Assembly: GCA_946412355.1 (NCBI GenBank)
Contig: CAMKGX010000009.1
Location: forward strand, 1 to 50,426
Source of the DNA: an uncultured Clostridia bacterium
GTDB lineage: Bacteria; Bacillota; Clostridia; Oscillospirales; Oscillospiraceae
Direction of reading: 5' to 3'
DNA length: 50,426 bases
Part shown: positions 35,801-43,167 of the stretch, piece by piece
Position numbering within the stretch: position 1 is the stretch's first letter
Layout: each line of letters begins with the position of its first letter
The notes under the pieces: model-generated
What the model was told of the DNA's origin: nothing
The model's database searches: none
What the model saw: the letters and a program-made list of their open reading frames with translations, nothing else
Made by a program: the position numbers and the translations under genes

Positions 35801-38219
35801 CCTTTGCATAGATGCATGCCCAGCCCATGATGGTGCTGTGGTCGATGGTCATGTTCACCGGGTTAAAGGTGATGATGGCATAGTAGGCGGTAGCATCATC
35901 ATTGGTCTTGATGGTGCTATTGTTGATATTAATGGTGGCAGTTTTGCTCTGACTGCCGCCGATGGTCAGAGGCTGGGTGTAGCCGCTCGGCGCACCATCC
36001 GTACTCAGCGTCACTTTGTCCAGCGTGAGACTATTAAGGTTACCACGGGTGTCGATGCAGCGGGCTGCGCCGCTGTTATTATGGATGGTGACATTCTTGA
36101 AGGTGACATCGATCGGAGCAGTCGCATAATCGCCAACACCGAAACCGCGTCTCGAAACCTCAATCGTATGCCCATTACCGTCGATGGTCATGGACGTTTT
36201 AATCGGGATTCTAGTGCTGCCGGAGCCGTTATAAAGGTTGCCTGCTGTGGCATCCACGTTTTCCAGCAGCGTGATGGTGTCGCCGGGGTTGGCGGCGTCA
36301 ATGGCTTCTTTGAGGGTGGGGTAGCCAGTGGTGCCGATGGCGGCTACGCCGTCAATCTTGGTGAGCTTGTTATTGTCGTCCCAAGAGTAGCCGGCAGGAA
36401 TAGTAACATTAGCGGGTGTTGTCGCCGTCACGTTGGCCTTGAGCGTTTCGCTGCCGTCCGCCAATGTAATCACTGTACCCACGATATTGCCATTGATGGT
36501 AACAGTGGGGTCACCCACATAGCCCGCGTTGCTGATGGCAGCGATGGCATAACCGGAGGTGGATGTGCCGTTGCCGTTAGCGACGTGGGACTGTGCGGTA
36601 GCATTGGCGGTCACGGTTGCGCCATTATTGATATTGACGGTGCCGGACTTGACCTCGATGCCGCCCTTGCCGGTTACGGTGCCGTTGACGGTGAGGGTGC
36701 CCTTGCCGGGGTGGTAGATGGCGTAGTCACCAGTTGCCGTGACTACGGCATTGGCGCCAATGGTCATGGTGGTGGCAGAGAGGGTATTGGTGCCGTTGCC
36801 GGAGATGGCTGCCTGGCTGCCGGTGACATTGACCTTACCGTTTACCACAAGCTCGATGTCCGAGGTGTCTTTGGTATTATCACTATCGTTGTTACCAAAG
36901 ACGGTGATGCCATAGCAGAAATCCGTGCTGACGGTGACACCTTCACCAATAGTCAGCTTCGCCTTGTTTTCATTTGCTGCTTTGTCGCCCACGCGGATGA
37001 CGGAGGAGTCGGACTTGAAGGCAGTGTTGTCCTCGGTGTGGGTGGAGGAGATGGTGCCGGTGCCGGTGATGGTCACGTCGCCGGACTCAACCCACAGGGC
37101 GCGGGCGTCGGTGGCGGTGATGTTGTGGCCGTTCAGGTTGATGGTCAGATTCTTGTCGATGTTCACCGTTGCGGTCAGGGCAACATTAGACAGCAGGGTG
37201 ATGGTCTGGCCGTCCTGGGCGGCGTCGATGGCGTCGGCGAGGGTGTTGTAGGGAATATTGCCAATCCGAGCCACAGCGCTCTCAACCTCACCCTGACTCT
37301 TCAACAATTCATAGCCATTCTCAGTTGGCTGCCAGACATAGCCCTCGGGAATCTTCGAGGAGCTGACAACGTTCGCAGAGACGGACACATTATCGAAAGT
37401 GTTGCCCTGGGGATTCTGGACGGAAACAGCAACCGCAGTGCCTACTTCTGGAACTTCAAATGTAGCACCGGAGATATTGGCCTCAATTTTTTTCGCTGTG
37501 GTATGCTGGGCGATGGCGATGGCCGCGCCCTCGGTGGTCGAGCCATTGCCGTTGAAAGTGCAGTAAAAGGCCGAAGTCAGCGTTACAAAGGTACCGCCGG
37601 TAACATTCAGCGTACCGGAGCGAACCTCGATACCGGTATCCTTGCCAGTCATGGTACCGCCGGATATGGTCAGAGTACCCTCCTGGGGGTGATAGATACC
37701 GGCGCCATTGGTACCGGTGATGGTACCTCCGGTGACGTTGATAGCAGTATTGTGGCGGGTGCCGTTGCCGGAGATACCGTAGTAATAACCGGTAATGGAG
37801 CCGCCGTTAACAGTCAAGGTAGCAGGAGTGGAAGGATCATCCTCTCCAGCCAAAGTCACCTTGATGCCACAATAGACTTTTTTACCCGTCGCGTTGATAG
37901 CGCCGTTCTTGCTCTGGCTGTTATCCGTAACGGTCAGGTTACCGCCACGCATCACGCCAATCAGGTAGTCATCGTCATAGCCTTCACCATCAGAGATGGT
38001 ATGGCCGTTCAGGTCAAGGATGACAGTTTTGCCTGCCTCGACTTCAAGGCCCTCAGTAAGGGTAACATCCTGGGTCAAGGTAACTTCTCCACCGTTATCA
38101 AATTGGGCCTGGAGATCGACCGGCGCGACCGGCTCGTTCTCTGCCATTGCCGTTACCGGCAACAGGGAGAAAGTCATTACCAGCGCCATGAGGAGCGCCA
38201 GCAATTTCTTTTTGTTCAT
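32892..38219 (-). CDS. giant secreted beta-helix-type surface protein
   Basis: This 1775-residue protein has a clear signal peptide (KKLLALLMALVMTFSLLPVT then AMAEN). Most of it is Thr/Asn/Gly-rich with repeated short strands typical of right-handed parallel beta-helices. Three larger modules begin with an xIGxxxYxTLxxAIxAAxxGxTITLL-like block near residues 315, 623 and 952 (for example GNIPYNTLADAIDAAQDGQT). From about residue 1470 a different C-terminal region starts (ASLTLGGSIDLNFYLKLQDD) and ends with RAMYDYNQKAREYFQINN. No LPxTG or SLH motif is seen, so its attachment is unclear. GGAGG lies seven bases before the ATG. It is likely an adhesin or glycan-binding protein, but this is not proven. 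Confidence 0.82.
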   Translation of the reverse strand: MNKKKLLALLMALVMTFSLLPVTAMAENEPVAPVDLQAQFDNGGEVTLTQDVTLTEGLEVEAGKTVILDLNGHTISDGEGYDDDYLIGVMRGGNLTVTDNSQSKNGAINATGKKVYCGIKVTLAGEDDPSTPATLTVNGGSITGYYYGISGNGTRHNTAINVTGGTITGTNGAGIYHPQEGTLTISGGTMTGKDTGIEVRSGTLNVTGGTFVTLTSAFYCTFNGNGSTTEGAAIAIAQHTTAKKIEANISGATFEVPEVGTAVAVSVQNPQGNTFDNVSVSANVVSSSKIPEGYVWQPTENGYELLKSQGEVESAVARIGNIPYNTLADAIDAAQDGQTITLLSNVALTATVNIDKNLTINLNGHNITATDARALWVESGDVTITGTGTISSTHTEDNTAFKSDSSVIRVGDKAANENKAKLTIGEGVTVSTDFCYGITVFGNNDSDNTKDTSDIELVVNGKVNVTGSQAAISGNGTNTLSATTMTIGANAVVTATGDYAIYHPGKGTLTVNGTVTGKGGIEVKSGTVNINNGATVTANATAQSHVANGNGTSTSGYAIAAISNAGYVGDPTVTINGNIVGTVITLADGSETLKANVTATTPANVTIPAGYSWDDNNKLTKIDGVAAIGTTGYPTLKEAIDAANPGDTITLLENVDATAGNLYNGSGSTRIPIKTSMTIDGNGHTIEVSRRGFGVGDYATAPIDVTFKNVTIHNNSGAARCIDTRGNLNSLTLDKVTLSTDGAPSGYTQPLTIGGSQSKTATININNSTIKTNDDATAYYAIITFNPVNMTIDHSTIMGWACIYAKGPDSSAGSAGSEFTITNSTLVSKNIYDNTSNAFAAVMIETDDVTVNIENTDITINADSDQKQGIVSYNIKDAGDGIVALSDGNNVNLNGENAVIAVNSGNLLSSDGYTGKVAVTGGTFNVEPDARYIAEDYKAVANSDGTWTVKAKDYVAQVGSTKYETLEAAAAAAQPGATVKLIADIDYSTTYTVRNARDNGDEHVVDLRDLTLDMDGHTISTINATVEFGGNGATIENGTFNLVPKNTDGSYKEGSYALIIDNNGDSADTVLVKNVVCNGGINLCSATVTLDNVTARSTPNKFYAVWAETNATVTILSGTYTDTQTGGRGVLATGTGNERGAKIYVTGGSYNAGNKVVASAEANSIQITGGIFTKDPTTQYIATGYEAIENPDPITRSTYEWTVGVIEGAFIEVEDANEDPVTKTSGDTTFSFATATTGNPNDDVTYAIKTTTNNTQVAYTPVQTDIVTKPAVSQNAANVSGDANEDKVAEVKEAVEKSAASGTTKIQAKQGEGDYGNVNLLTTQAAAKAITKAAANVDEANDIAKVEIQLQTKLTSYTLAGEGDSVVTTALIYQVTPQAVLLNASGVQLCNAETLTNRDLEDQGLTLKFELPVPDSAVPASNQVIVTHRSAEYGDSTSLLTVQEDEAGNHYVVIETTHFSEFELTPYVVDDTNQLITASLTLGGSIDLNFYLKLQDDVTAVRFTYRGTTTTVSRENGSYDSVQKRYKFSIPVAAKDIYKDVTIELLNADKATQAFNYKDYPDSFANKFTYSVAEYVNYVKDNGKTDAEKALARSLGTYGYYANRHLLKEDGNTVYNTVSNLDDDAIISYKDWRNPYGTYPISGSGMTLLLRSETVIAYRFDDNVDYSGYKFYFTHSYTYDDGGYAEDVEYEVDPVRTGNYWYVNSKGIPAAYLDRGVTFKIVSDTDGEVYSTTYSPMIYGGSMLSKNTTSETLRDTIRAMYDYNQKAREYFQINN

Positions 38220-38785
38220 GTTTTTTCCTCCATTAGAAATACGTTTTGTTTTCTTATGGTGTGCCGGGATGCGCCCGGCGGGGTTTTGGGCGGACAGAGT
38301 CGTCCGCCCCTACGAATTGGCGGGCATTGCCCGGCGGGGGTGGGGGCGTTCTACCGGGGGGTAGATGGAAATCGCCCCCTCATCCGTCACGGCCTTTGGC
38401 CGTGACACCTCTTGCCCTCGTTGCGGCAACCGTTTTTCGCTCCCGTTGGTCGCGAAAAGCGGGCCGCTGCCTTGCCACAGCCTCGCTTTTTCCGCCGCCG
38501 GCGGCGCTTCGGCTGTAGGCCCCCCCCAAGGAGAAGGCTGGGTTCTACGATTTTTTTCGCCCTGTTGTCCCTATCACCTCCGATGGTTGGTCCGGTGGGC
38601 GGTACGGCTGCCGGTGGTTCAGCAGCTACGCGCCGGCTGCCAACTGACTGGCCGCCATGTCGCCCGATTGCCTGGGCGCTCCGTTGGGGGAACGCCGCTT
38701 CTTACTATTTCACGGGAGGCGCGACCTCCCGGTGAAATCGGATGGGGTGGGCGGAAATGACTATAGGCCCACCATGGTATTATCC
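38220..38785 (-). other. long leader or intergenic region of the surface protein
   Basis: About 565 bp without a credible gene lie between the candidate promoter and the surface-protein start. It contains GC-rich palindromes, including GGGCGGAC...GTCCGCCC at 38288-38309, and a stem of about 13 bp at 38707-38738 (ATTTCAC...GTGAAAT). If the distal promoter is the real one, these would form a structured 5' leader. A closer promoter cannot be excluded. Confidence 0.45.
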
Positions 38786-38791
38786 ATCTCA

Positions 38792-38820
38792 ATATTACGA
38801 CAAACGGGCGGTGATGTCAA
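38792..38820 (-). promoter_or_regulatory. putative distal promoter of the surface-protein operon
   Basis: On the minus strand TTGACA is followed after 17 bp by TAATAT. It is a near-consensus site about 570 bp ahead of the surface-protein start, with no other gene between. Confidence 0.55.
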
Positions 38821-38893
38821 TTCTTTTATGATGCAATTTTACGCGTTTGCAGGGGATTGCCCTATGGAATATATTGTATTTGGATAAATGAAA

Positions 38894-38962
38894 ACACCTG
38901 TCCGCGGAGGGCGGACAGGTGTGAGGCAGAGAAAAGCCCCGGGAGCGTAGCTCCCGGGGCTT
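38894..38962. repeat. two strong inverted repeats beside nagB
   Basis: The first hairpin is ACACCTGTCCGC/GCGGACAGGTGT (38894-38922). The second is AAGCCCCGGGAGC/GCTCCCGGGGCTT (38934-38962). Both are near-perfect and lie downstream of the nagB terminator on the minus strand. They lack long T runs and may be RNA processing or backup termination elements. Confidence 0.6.
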
Positions 38963-38964
38963 GT

Positions 38965-38997
38965 GCCTGCGGGCGCGAAATCTGCGATGCTTTTTTG
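38965..38997. repeat. 33-bp dispersed repeat, copy A
   Basis: The sequence starting GCCTGCGGGCGCGAAATCTG and ending GATGCTTTTTTG recurs exactly at 46244-46276. Part of it (CGCCTGCGGGCG) can fold on itself. It is noncoding in both places. Confidence 0.85.
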
Positions 38998-39002
38998 GCT
39001 AT

Positions 39003-39038
39003 AAAACCCCCGGGAGCGTGGGGCTCCCGGGGGCTTTT
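39003..39038 (-). terminator. terminator of the glmM-nagB operon
   Basis: On the minus strand a perfect stem GCCCCCGGGAGC/GCTCCCGGGGG is followed by TTTTAT, 16 bp after the nagB stop. Confidence 0.85.
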
Positions 39039-39053
39039 ATTATATGGGGGGAA

Positions 39054-39785
39054 TCAGCCCTTATAGCCGATGGCGTCGGCCAGGGACTTTTCCAGGATGA
39101 CCACGGCGTCGCGGTGCATGCGCATGAAGGTGCAGGGGCAATGGGGGTCCAGCTTATCGGTGCACAGCAGGGCGCGCATGGCGTCGGCCTTATTGCCGGC
39201 CACGATCATCAGCAGCTTTTTGGCACGCATGATGTTGCCCATGCCCATGGTGACGGCGTAGCGGGGCACATCGTCACGGCTGGCGAAGAAGCGGGCGTTG
39301 GCGTCGATGGTGGAGGCATCCAGGGTCTCCTTATGGGCGCCGTCCACCAGCACGTCGCCGGGCTCATTGAAGCCCAGGTGGCCGTCGGGGCCTACGCCCA
39401 GCACCTGGACGTCGATGTCGGTCTGATCCAGGATGGCGTTGAACTCACGGAGATTTTCCTCCACGTCGCCCACGCCCTTGGCCACGTAGGTGTTGGCCTT
39501 GTCGATGTTGATATGGTTGAACAGGTTATCGTCCATGAAGTAGCGATAGCTCTGGTCATGGGTGCCGGGGAGGCCCACGTACTCATCCAGATTGACGCTG
39601 TGGACGCGGGAGAAGTCCAGGCCCTCCTCATGGCAGCGGCGGCTCAGCTCCTGGTACATGCCCACGGGGCTGGAGCCGGTGGCCAGGCCCAGGGTGCAAT
39701 CGGGCTTGGTACGGACGATATTCTCAATGATGTCGGCGCCCAGGCGGCTGGCCTCGGCGTGATCCTTGGCGATGATAACTTTCAT
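39054..39785 (-). CDS. nagB: glucosamine-6-phosphate deaminase
   Basis: This 243-residue NagB interconverts glucosamine-6-phosphate with fructose-6-phosphate and ammonia. Family motifs are LGLATGSSPVGMYQELSRR (phosphate loop), VNLDEYVGLPGTHDQSYRYF with the catalytic Asp and nearby His, and LGVGPDGHLGFNEPG. It is downstream of glmM and a GlmU-like gene on the same strand, 54 bp after the latter. That gap has an AT-rich -10-like stretch and a small hairpin, so an extra promoter is possible. Its place in an anabolic amino-sugar operon controlled by a glmS-type ribozyme suggests it may run toward GlcN6P synthesis. NagB is normally catabolic, so this needs testing. Confidence 0.93.
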   Translation of the reverse strand: MKVIIAKDHAEASRLGADIIENIVRTKPDCTLGLATGSSPVGMYQELSRRCHEEGLDFSRVHSVNLDEYVGLPGTHDQSYRYFMDDNLFNHINIDKANTYVAKGVGDVEENLREFNAILDQTDIDVQVLGVGPDGHLGFNEPGDVLVDGAHKETLDASTIDANARFFASRDDVPRYAVTMGMGNIMRAKKLLMIVAGNKADAMRALLCTDKLDPHCPCTFMRMHRDAVVILEKSLADAIGYKG

Positions 39786-39839
39786 GGTCTATTTCCCTAT
39801 CCCCCGAAACGGGGGCCTTTCTATAATAATATAGTATGG

Positions 39840-40499
39840 TCAGTGCTTGGCCACGATGTGCTGCTGGTCCTTATAGATATGGGCGGCAGGGATGACGCCG
39901 CGGACGCAGGAGGTGGGGTAGACGTTGCTGTCGCGGCCGATGACGGTGCCGGGGTTGAGGACGCTGTTGCAGCCCACCTCTACCCGGTCGCCCAGCATGG
40001 CGCCCACCTTTTTGCGGCCGGTGGGGATCTGCTCGTCGCCGTTCTTGATGACCACCAGGAGCTTGTCGGACTTGACGTTGCTGGTGATGGAGCCGGCGCC
40101 CATGTGGGCCTTATAGCCCAGGATGGAGTCGCCTACATAATTATAATGGGGCACCTGGACGTTATCGAAGAGGATGACGTTCTTCAGCTCGGTGGAGTTG
40201 CCCACCACGCAGTTATCCCCCACCAGGGCGCTGCCGCGGATGAAGGCGCACTGGCGGACCTCGGTGCCGTGGCCGATGATGCAGGGGCCGTGGATATAGG
40301 CGGAGGGGAAGACGGTGGCGTCCTTGGCGATCCACACGTCGGGGGCGGGGTGGTCATACTCCGCCTCGCTGAGGGTGGCGCCCAGAGAGAGAATCAGGTC
40401 GGAGATGCCGGCCAGGGCCTCCCAGGGGTAGGTAAACTGCTGCAAATACTCGCCTGCCGCAGAGTGGGACAGGTCATACATATCCTCAATATGCCACAT
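39840..40499 (-). CDS. GlmU-like left-handed beta-helix acetyltransferase (no uridylyltransferase domain)
   Basis: This 219-residue hexapeptide-repeat protein is similar to the C-terminal acetyltransferase half of GlmU: YIHGPCIIGHGTEVRQCAFI, then HYNYVGDSILGYKAHMGAGS with ITSNV where GlmU has its acetyl-CoA/GlcN-1-P site. The N-terminal pyrophosphorylase domain is absent. The start is the ATG at 40499, which overlaps the glmM stop (TAATG). The longer in-frame ORF to 40670 reads an Arg-rich shadow of glmM. It probably acetylates GlcN-1-P made by GlmM. A separate uridylyltransferase would then be required elsewhere. Confidence 0.8.
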   Translation of the reverse strand: MWHIEDMYDLSHSAAGEYLQQFTYPWEALAGISDLILSLGATLSEAEYDHPAPDVWIAKDATVFPSAYIHGPCIIGHGTEVRQCAFIRGSALVGDNCVVGNSTELKNVILFDNVQVPHYNYVGDSILGYKAHMGAGSITSNVKSDKLLVVIKNGDEQIPTGRKKVGAMLGDRVEVGCNSVLNPGTVIGRDSNVYPTSCVRGVIPAAHIYKDQQHIVAKH

Positions 40500-41863
40500 T
40501 ACTTCTTCACCTCGATCAGATGTCCGGACGCCTCCATGGCGGCGATGATGGCGTCCACGTTGGCCTCGCACTCGGCGTCGGAGCCGGCCTCGGCCATGAC
40601 CCGCAGCACCGGCTCGGTGCCGCTCTTGCGCAGGAGGACGCGGCCGTTGTCGCCCAGGCGGGCGGTACACTCGTCCACTGCCTTCTGCACGGCGGGGTCG
40701 GCCAGAGTGCCGTCCTTATCGTCCACCCGGACGTTTTTCAGCACCTGGGGATACATGGTGACATCCTGGGCCAGGACGCTGAGGGGCAGCTGGGTGGCCA
40801 TCATCACGTCCATGAGCATGATGGCGGTGATGAGACCGTCGCCGGTATGGGCGAACTTGCGGAAAATCACGTGGCCGGACTGCTCGCCGCCGATGAGGTG
40901 GCCGTTCTGCTTCATGTTCTCGTAGACGTAGCGGTCGCCCACGGCGGTCTTTTCATAGGCGATGCCCAGGCGGTCCAGGGCCTTATAGAGACCGAAGTTG
41001 GACATGACGGTGGTGACCACGGTGTTGGTGGTGAGCTGGCCGTGCTCCTTCATATACTTGGCCACGATATACATGATCTTATCGCCGTTGACCACCTGGC
41101 CACGCTCGTCCACGGCCAGGCAGCGGTCGGCGTCGCCATCGAAGGCGAAGCCCACGTCCATGTGGTTCTCCCGGACGTACTGCTGGAGGCCCTCGATGTG
41201 GGTGGAGCCGCAGCCGGTATTGATGTTGACGCCGTCGGGCTGGGCGTTGATGACGCTGGTCTTGGCACCCAGGGCGTTGAACACGGCGCCGCCGATCATC
41301 CAGGCGCTGCCGTTGGCGCAGTCCAACGCCACCTTGCACCTGTCGAAGGGGCGGGTGGCCAGGCTGGTGAGGTAGCCGATGTAGCGGTTGCGGCCGGAAT
41401 AGAAGTCCACGGTGCAGCCGATCTTATCCTCGGTGGCCCAGGGGATCTCGGGCAGGTCGCCGTCGATATAGCGCTCGATCTCATCCTGGAGGTCGTCGTC
41501 CATCTTCTCGCCCTCGCCGTTCATCAGCTTGATGCCGTTGTCATAATAGGGATTATGGCTGGCGGAAATCATGACGCCGCAGTCGAAGGACTCGGTGCGG
41601 GTGATGTAGCTGACGCAGGGGGTGGTGGTGACGTGGAGAAGGTAGGCGTCGCAGCCGGAGGAGGTGATGCCTGCGGCCAGGGCGGACTCGTACATGTAGG
41701 AGGAACGACGGGTATCCTTGCCGATGACGATGCGGGCCTTGTCGCCGGTGTGGAGGGCGGCGTAATGGTGGCCCAGGAAGCGGCCGGTGAGGAAGGCGTG
41801 GCGGGCCGTCAGGTCAACGCCGGCCTTGCCGCGGAAACCGTCGGTGCCGAAATATTTGCTCAT
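40499..41863 (-). CDS. glmM: phosphoglucosamine mutase
   Basis: This 454-residue enzyme converts GlcN-6-P to GlcN-1-P for peptidoglycan and polysaccharide precursors. It shows MSKYFGTDGFRGKAGVDLT at the start, the phosphoserine loop GVMISASHNPYYDNGIKLM, the metal loop FAFDGDADRCLAVDERG, and the sugar-binding GEQSGHVIF. The start at 41863 is preceded by AAGGAG nine bases upstream. The ORF could run upstream to 42001, but that part is ribozyme sequence. It is the first gene of the operon glmM, GlmU-like, nagB. Confidence 0.95.
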   Translation of the reverse strand: MSKYFGTDGFRGKAGVDLTARHAFLTGRFLGHHYAALHTGDKARIVIGKDTRRSSYMYESALAAGITSSGCDAYLLHVTTTPCVSYITRTESFDCGVMISASHNPYYDNGIKLMNGEGEKMDDDLQDEIERYIDGDLPEIPWATEDKIGCTVDFYSGRNRYIGYLTSLATRPFDRCKVALDCANGSAWMIGGAVFNALGAKTSVINAQPDGVNINTGCGSTHIEGLQQYVRENHMDVGFAFDGDADRCLAVDERGQVVNGDKIMYIVAKYMKEHGQLTTNTVVTTVMSNFGLYKALDRLGIAYEKTAVGDRYVYENMKQNGHLIGGEQSGHVIFRKFAHTGDGLITAIMLMDVMMATQLPLSVLAQDVTMYPQVLKNVRVDDKDGTLADPAVQKAVDECTARLGDNGRVLLRKSGTEPVLRVMAEAGSDAECEANVDAIIAAMEASGHLIEVKK

Positions 41864-41934
41864 AGGAATACACTCCTTATTGATCCATTTTGCGGGACAG
41901 CCGCGCTGTGGCGCGCAGAGCCGTCCTCCTCCGG

Positions 41935-42124
41935 TCACGGTTTCTTCTGTTTTGCGGTCGCCCGCATATTTGTAAAGCCGTGTCACATGGCCGGACACCA
42001 CGGGAGAGCACCCGCCGAATGTTCGATAACCGCGGCAGACCGCCGCGGCAACGGCGCGGAATGCGCCGAAAGCCCTCCTCCTCGTCGTCCCGCTTACCTG
42101 CCATCAGGCGCGGGCGCTGGCGCT
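41935..42124 (-). ncRNA. glmS ribozyme: glmS-type ribozyme ahead of glmM
   Basis: The minus strand carries the ordered signature of the glucosamine-6-phosphate-activated ribozyme. It starts with A then GCGCC, with predicted cleavage between 42124 and 42123. Next come GACGAGG (42080-42086), TTATCGA (42023-42029) and TCGGCGGGTGCTCTCCCG (42001-42018). A GTGTC...GACAC stem and a GCGGGCGACCGC GNRA-loop hairpin follow. About 46 nt containing two extra GC hairpins are inserted between GACGAGG and TTATCGA, longer than in the Bacillus form I remember. In known cases GlcN6P binding triggers self-cleavage and mRNA decay. Here the downstream gene is glmM rather than glmS. The ends are approximate. Confidence 0.85.
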
Positions 42125-42177
42125 ATGTCGGTATGAGCCGAAAGCCTCCTTTCACAGCCACAGGTTTTAACCAGGTA

Positions 42178-42206
42178 ATTATAGCACCCTCTTACAAAAT
42201 ATTCAA
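42178..42206 (-). promoter_or_regulatory. promoter of the ribozyme-glmM operon
   Basis: On the minus strand TTGAAT is followed after 17 bp by a perfect TATAAT. Transcription would start near 42171, about 45 nt before the predicted ribozyme cleavage site. Confidence 0.75.
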
Positions 42207-42279
42207 GATATGGGGGGATAATTCGTAGGGAGGGGCAGATGAAGGGGTGGGCGCCCCTGCGGGGGAGATGATGACGGGT

Positions 42280-43085
42280 GCCATTTGACCGGGGTTGGGG
42301 GTGGACGCTACCGGGCATGCGGGCCGCCGGGGGCGGCGGCCCCTACGGGGGTAATCGCGGCCATCCACGTCTGACGGTAGCCGTTATCATCATTGTCGCC
42401 GGGGTGCGGGCGCTTCGTGAAGCGCCCCTACGGGGGTATCGTCAACGATTGCCGTGTAGCCGAAGTGTGGGGGTATTGCAGCGGCGATGGGGCGGACAGA
42501 GTCGTCCGCCCCTACGGAGGGATGACGCCGTTTGCCGTTCAACCATTTGCGGCGGTTGTCGTTACCGGGGTGCGGGCCGCCGGGGGCGGCGCGCCCTACG
42601 GATGGTCGTAGCTGTTTGCCGTTCCACCGGGGTTGGGGGTGGACGCTACCGGGCATGCGGGCCGCCGGGGGCGGCGGCCCCTACGGGGGTGATCGCGGAC
42701 ATCCGCGTCTGACGGTAGCCGTTATCATAGCCATCGCCGGGTCGCGGGCGCTTCGTGAAGCGCCCCTACGGACAATAGGAAGGCATGTGCCATTCAGCCA
42801 ACATGGGCGGTGATTGTTGCCGGGGTGCGGGCCGCCGGGGGCGGCGGCCCCTACGGAGGTGAGGCAGACGGGTGCCGTGCAACCGGGCGGGGCGGTGGGG
42901 AACACGAGGGGCGGACAGAGTCGTCCGCCCCTACGGGGGTATCGAATCCGTTTGCCATTCAACCGGGGTTGGTCGCAATTGTAACCTGGGTGCGGCGCGC
43001 CGGGCGCCAGTGACGGCCCGCGAGGTACGAGCGGCTGCCGGAACCAGTGCCCTTGGGGTAGTCGTCCCGCCCTACGGAGGGGTGT
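42280..43085. repeat. array of REP-like intergenic palindromes
   Basis: About 800 bp of noncoding GC-rich DNA is made of at least nine palindromic units, each ending in CCCTACGG. There are three kinds: GGGCGGACAGAGTCGTCCGC (42489 and 42908), GGGCGCTTCGTGAAGCGCCC (42408 and 42746), and GCCGCCGGGGGCGGCGGC (42322, 42660, 42830; a variant at 42572). A block of about 155 bp containing two unit types is repeated with a 338-bp offset (42281-42436 and 42619-42773). ORFs here are repeat artefacts. I see no gene or transposase. Confidence 0.8.
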
Positions 43086-43167
43086 GTTGGCGGTTGGTGG
43101 GGACATACAAAAAATGGCCCCGGCTGGTGGGCCGGGACCGTTTTATGAGGCTTTTTGAACGGGGCTG

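Noticed and set aside
35838-38405. Second long plus-strand ORF of 855 codons opposite the same gene
   Set aside because: It is the same kind of compositional artefact, Gly/Val/Asp rich without domains.
38961-42136. Long plus-strand ORFs opposite nagB, the GlmU-like gene and glmM
   Set aside because: They read as His/Gly/Val-rich shadows of conserved minus-strand genes. The minus-strand products have clear catalytic motifs.
42278-42813. Several short ORFs in the palindrome array
   Set aside because: They encode Arg/Gly/Pro strings made by the repeats in any frame, with no ribosome binding site.
42280-43085. Possible CRISPR array
   Set aside because: Units vary in type and spacing, have palindromic cores and near-identical tails, no constant-length spacers, and there is no cas gene.
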